Positions 27,216 to 29,348 of a DNA stretch of 29,348 bases are shown in pieces. Both the position numbers and the translations under genes were made by a program. The DNA is from a virus. The notes under the pieces were generated by a model. That model made no database searches. It was not told the origin of the DNA and saw only the letters and a list, made by a program, of their open reading frames with translations. The number at the start of each line of letters is the position of its first letter. Positions within the stretch are counted from its first letter, which is position 1. Location of the stretch: IMG/VR virus record IMGVR_UViG_3300046007_010531, positions 1 through 29,348 of that record. One strand, 5' to 3'.

Positions 27216-27925
27216 TTTTTGCACTTTGCGCTTCGGTCTCGATGTGTCGCGTTGTGATAGCGTCGGGTTTCTTTACGAAACAAGTATGGGTCCAAAGCAC
27301 TTCCTACGTCCAGCGCTTGGATTGCCGGGTTAAACTGCCAAAGCCAATGAACGAAAACTGTAGCAAGAGGACCAGCAGATAGAAGTATCAGCGAATCTTT
27401 CCATGTCGAAGCGATTAACTTCATATCGCGACGCAAACGCTCAAAATCACTCTCAAACACGTTCACGCAGTCCCCTGGCACTAAGTACAACCCGCTGATG
27501 CTGGCCGGCCACGAAATCGGAAAAATGGTTTTTTTGCTTGCAATCAAGAAAATGGGTTTTTGAATTTTGTGGAGGCTGCGGCAAAACTCCGTGTAATTGC
27601 CATTTATGAATACACAAGCAAACGTGGTAACACCTTTGCATTTTTCAACTAAAACGTCATGGAATTTAGGTTGATGGCATCGGCATGAAATGCCCTGTAT
27701 TAACTGGTCGTTTTCGGCAACTTCGTTTAGCGCTTTACCGAGCAAGCTTTGCCCGCCAGGATGTGCCCATCCATCGACTCTTAAGGCTTGGCCGTGAACC
27801 CTGCCCTCTGTCATCAGAAGACACTCTCCGTCGCCAAATCTGGAAACCGCAACCGGCTCTCCCGATTCGACCTTGCCTAAAATGTAGTTCAACGAAGATT
27901 CAAAATCTAAATTTAAGCGGTACAT
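27212..27925 (-). CDS. GT-D-type (DUF1792-like) putative glycosyltransferase
   Basis: The protein has 237 residues from ATG 27925 (AAGG just upstream). A TTG four codons earlier is possible but has no ribosome site. VAVSRFGDGECLLM (about 26-39) matches the R-F-G-D-G-E motif of GT-D fold glycosyltransferases. The later SLILLSAGPLATVFVHWLW and ALDVGSALDPYL fit the nucleotide-sugar domain. It would add a sugar to an acceptor such as a virion or envelope glycan. It is coupled to the next gene, so the two probably act together. Confidence 0.72.
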   Translation of the reverse strand: MYRLNLDFESSLNYILGKVESGEPVAVSRFGDGECLLMTEGRVHGQALRVDGWAHPGGQSLLGKALNEVAENDQLIQGISCRCHQPKFHDVLVEKCKGVTTFACVFINGNYTEFCRSLHKIQKPIFLIASKKTIFPISWPASISGLYLVPGDCVNVFESDFERLRRDMKLIASTWKDSLILLSAGPLATVFVHWLWQFNPAIQALDVGSALDPYLFRKETRRYHNATHRDRSAKCKK

Positions 27926-27949
27926 GATGCCTTGCAAACCATGAACGTT

Positions 27950-28144
27950 TCAGGAGTTGACGATATTCACGTTACTATCCAGCACGAAAATCAAAACAAA
28001 CCAAGTCAAAACAGAATCAGTCCAATCATCATTCCGCCACACCAGCAGGTCGGTCGGCTTCACCGATTGACCGCGCAGAGCTTCCAGTTGCAGGCCGATG
28101 TTCCGCCGCTTGTAAGTGTTGAGAATGACACCAATTTGCTTCAT
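27950..28144 (-). pseudogene. N-terminal fragment of a GT2-type glycosyltransferase
   Basis: The 64-residue frame begins IGVILNTYKRRNIGLQLEAL, then VKPTDLLVWRND, the start of a GT-A/GT2 glycosyltransferase (strand, helix and D of the nucleotide site). It stops after a hydrophobic stretch with no acceptor domain; a full enzyme would be over 200 residues. It overlaps the small membrane frame at 28029 in another frame. It looks like a truncated or decayed member of the cassette. Confidence 0.6.
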
Positions 28145-28292
28145 TCAGCAGACCCCAAAATCCATTCATTTCCTGTTCACGGTCAACTTGCGGACCAAAC
28201 ATAACAGAGGCAGCAACGGCAAAACAAATTGAACAAAAAAGAACGCAACCACAAAACAGCATTGCCTCAAAACAATTGCAGGTATTTTTCAT
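28029..28292 (-). CDS. small Cys-rich membrane protein
   Basis: The frame has 87 residues from ATG 28292. One hydrophobic segment (FEAMLFCGCVLFCSICFAVAASVMF) follows a short Lys/Asn N-end, so it could be a single-span membrane protein or exported peptide. The last 35 residues overlap the GT2 fragment and read like a shadow of it, so the true stop may have shifted by a frameshift. A holin-like role is possible but not supported by neighbours. Confidence 0.45.
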   Translation of the reverse strand: MKNTCNCFEAMLFCGCVLFCSICFAVAASVMFGPQVDREQEMNGFWGLLNEANWCHSQHLQAAEHRPATGSSARSIGEADRPAGVAE

Positions 28293-28295
28293 GTC

Positions 28296-29348
28296 TTAAA
28301 GCGGCGCAACCGAATCACACGGTTCGCAATCAAAGCCCGCAGTCAAAAACGGAATAGCGCCAGTTTTCAAAGAAACAAACCAATTGCTGCAATTTGCAGA
28401 TGTTGGCGGCGTTGAAGTTCCAGTAATCGTGACGGTTTGGCCTTGGCAAAACGGTCCGTTTGTGACCGTAGAATTCCCGAGAGAGCAGTTAGTTACCGCC
28501 GGATTTGATGCAGCATTCGCATTCACGTCGCAAATATAATAAGCGCCGCAAGATGGCGCGACCCCCGCATTCGCGTTTGCCGTAGCGGTGATTGACCAGT
28601 TCCCAGTAGCCATGTCGTAACTTGCCGAGATAATATCCCAAAATGGCCCGCCTGATTGGTAGCCCGTACCAGGAATAGATACCGTGACGCCATCAACGCA
28701 ATCCGGCGGTTCAGGGGCGCCGCTAGATGAACTGGCGGAATTGCCGCTACCGCAATCGCAGCAACCAACAGTCTCGCCAGTCGGCTGCCAGTATTGCAAT
28801 ACTCGGGTGTCTAGGCAGTCTCCGTTCCAGCAGACTTCGTATTGGCGAATCCATCGCTGCAACACACCGTCAACACATCTTAAATCGTAATCTGTAAACT
28901 GTGCGCAACACTCGTCCGTGCCGCTGCTACTACTGGAGCTTGCGTCAGCGCACCAGTGCTTGAGCACGACGTAATCCGCACCCTTGGTCAACACTGTCGT
29001 AAACACGGATGATACGTTGTAAACCTTCTTGCCAGCTGCACATCCAGGCAGGGTAGACTTCAGCCGTCTTCGGTGATAATCGTTGCCGTTCCCAGCCGCA
29101 CCGAGGTCTTCGTACCAGATATTGCAGGCTGCTTTTTCTACCGGCAACCGCCCTGACATTTGCAAAAGCGCAAAATCAATTGCGCATTGGGTTGCCGAGG
29201 GGCTGCACGGCGATGTGCCGCTCGTCCTGCTTGTTTTCTCTTGGGAAAACTCGTGAATGCCGGACAGGTCAATTCCGCAGCCATCGCTTGAATCGCTGTT
29301 TGACAGATAGGCTTTGTAGTCCAGCCAGTAGTCGCCGCCCGTAACCTT
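28296..29348 (-). CDS. Cys- and Ser-rich virion/fibre-like protein (partial, N-terminus beyond right edge)
   Basis: The frame is open to the right edge and gives 350 residues ending at 28296. The TTG/ATG near 29165 are internal. It has poly-Ser spacers (ASSSSSSGTDE, SASSSSGAPE), many paired Cys (CCAQF, GCCDCGSG) suggesting disulfide or metal-stabilised small domains, and a C-terminal beta-rich repeat region (TVSIPGTGYQSG, SITATANANAG, TVTITGTSTPP). This composition fits a tail fibre or other surface protein. Poly-Ser linkers are possible sugar acceptors, which fits the glycosyltransferases just downstream (inference). Confidence 0.62.
   Translation of the reverse strand, partial: KVTGGDYWLDYKAYLSNSDSSDGCGIDLSGIHEFSQEKTSRTSGTSPCSPSATQCAIDFALLQMSGRLPVEKAACNIWYEDLGAAGNGNDYHRRRLKSTLPGCAAGKKVYNVSSVFTTVLTKGADYVVLKHWCADASSSSSSGTDECCAQFTDYDLRCVDGVLQRWIRQYEVCWNGDCLDTRVLQYWQPTGETVGCCDCGSGNSASSSSGAPEPPDCVDGVTVSIPGTGYQSGGPFWDIISASYDMATGNWSITATANANAGVAPSCGAYYICDVNANAASNPAVTNCSLGNSTVTNGPFCQGQTVTITGTSTPPTSANCSNWFVSLKTGAIPFLTAGFDCEPCDSVAPL

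Noticed and set aside
1-29348. CRISPR array, insertion sequence, rRNA or riboswitch
   Set aside because: No spaced direct repeats of CRISPR type, no transposase, no rRNA and no recognisable aptamer were seen on either strand.

Overview
The window is a stretch of a temperate tailed (double-stranded DNA) bacteriophage or prophage. It holds a large terminase, a terminase small subunit, a Mu gp29-type portal, a DnaB-type helicase, a lambda-O-like initiator, a tyrosine integrase, a YqaJ/RecT recombination pair, a NinG-type nuclease and tail or fibre-like genes. No host housekeeping gene is visible. The host cannot be fixed from the sequence. The moderately high GC content and poly-serine tracts in the virion protein would fit a planctomycete-like or other GC-rich host, but this is weak inference. 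Genes run off both edges.

Layout. (1) 1-9519, minus strand: late genes read right to left. They are a PD-(D/E)XK-like protein, a C5 cytosine methyltransferase, a nucleotide-metabolism fusion protein, a zinc-ribbon protein, a KTSC-domain protein, an RMF-like protein, an unknown, a 1211-residue portal fusion, a small protein, and a DpdA-like transglycosylase cut by the left edge. (2) 9679-10747, plus strand: four small accessory genes ending in a ribbon-helix-helix protein and a two-way terminator. (3) 10725-16369, minus strand: the replication and packaging operon (initiator, DnaB, two unknowns, TerS, TerL). An iteron-type origin lies inside the initiator gene. (4) 16571-17117: two convergent XRE regulators. 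(5) 17173-18232: a tRNA-Leu-like element (candidate attP) and the integrase. (6) 18329-24001, plus strand: CsrA, YqaJ exonuclease, RecT annealase, a run of small genes, a second tRNA-like element, a PP-loop enzyme, NinG and a thermonuclease. (7) 24058-29348, minus strand: tail or virion genes with an embedded glycosyltransferase cassette.

The most striking non-genic signal is a palindrome, TAGG-N6-CCTA, with 14 exact copies where about 0.45 are expected by chance. Most copies sit at gene starts, promoters or ribosome-binding sites. One overlaps the start codon of an XRE regulator, and several share their last TA with a -10-like hexamer. The 4-6-4 geometry is that of lambdoid 434-type operators. 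The simplest reading is a genome-wide repressor or stoperator network. Other points of interest are origin iterons on a helical spacing, a methyltransferase gene with a second protein-like reading frame, a portal fused to a large extra domain, a DpdA-like (7-deazaguanine DNA modification) domain in the head operon, and a phage-borne csrA behind its own operator.
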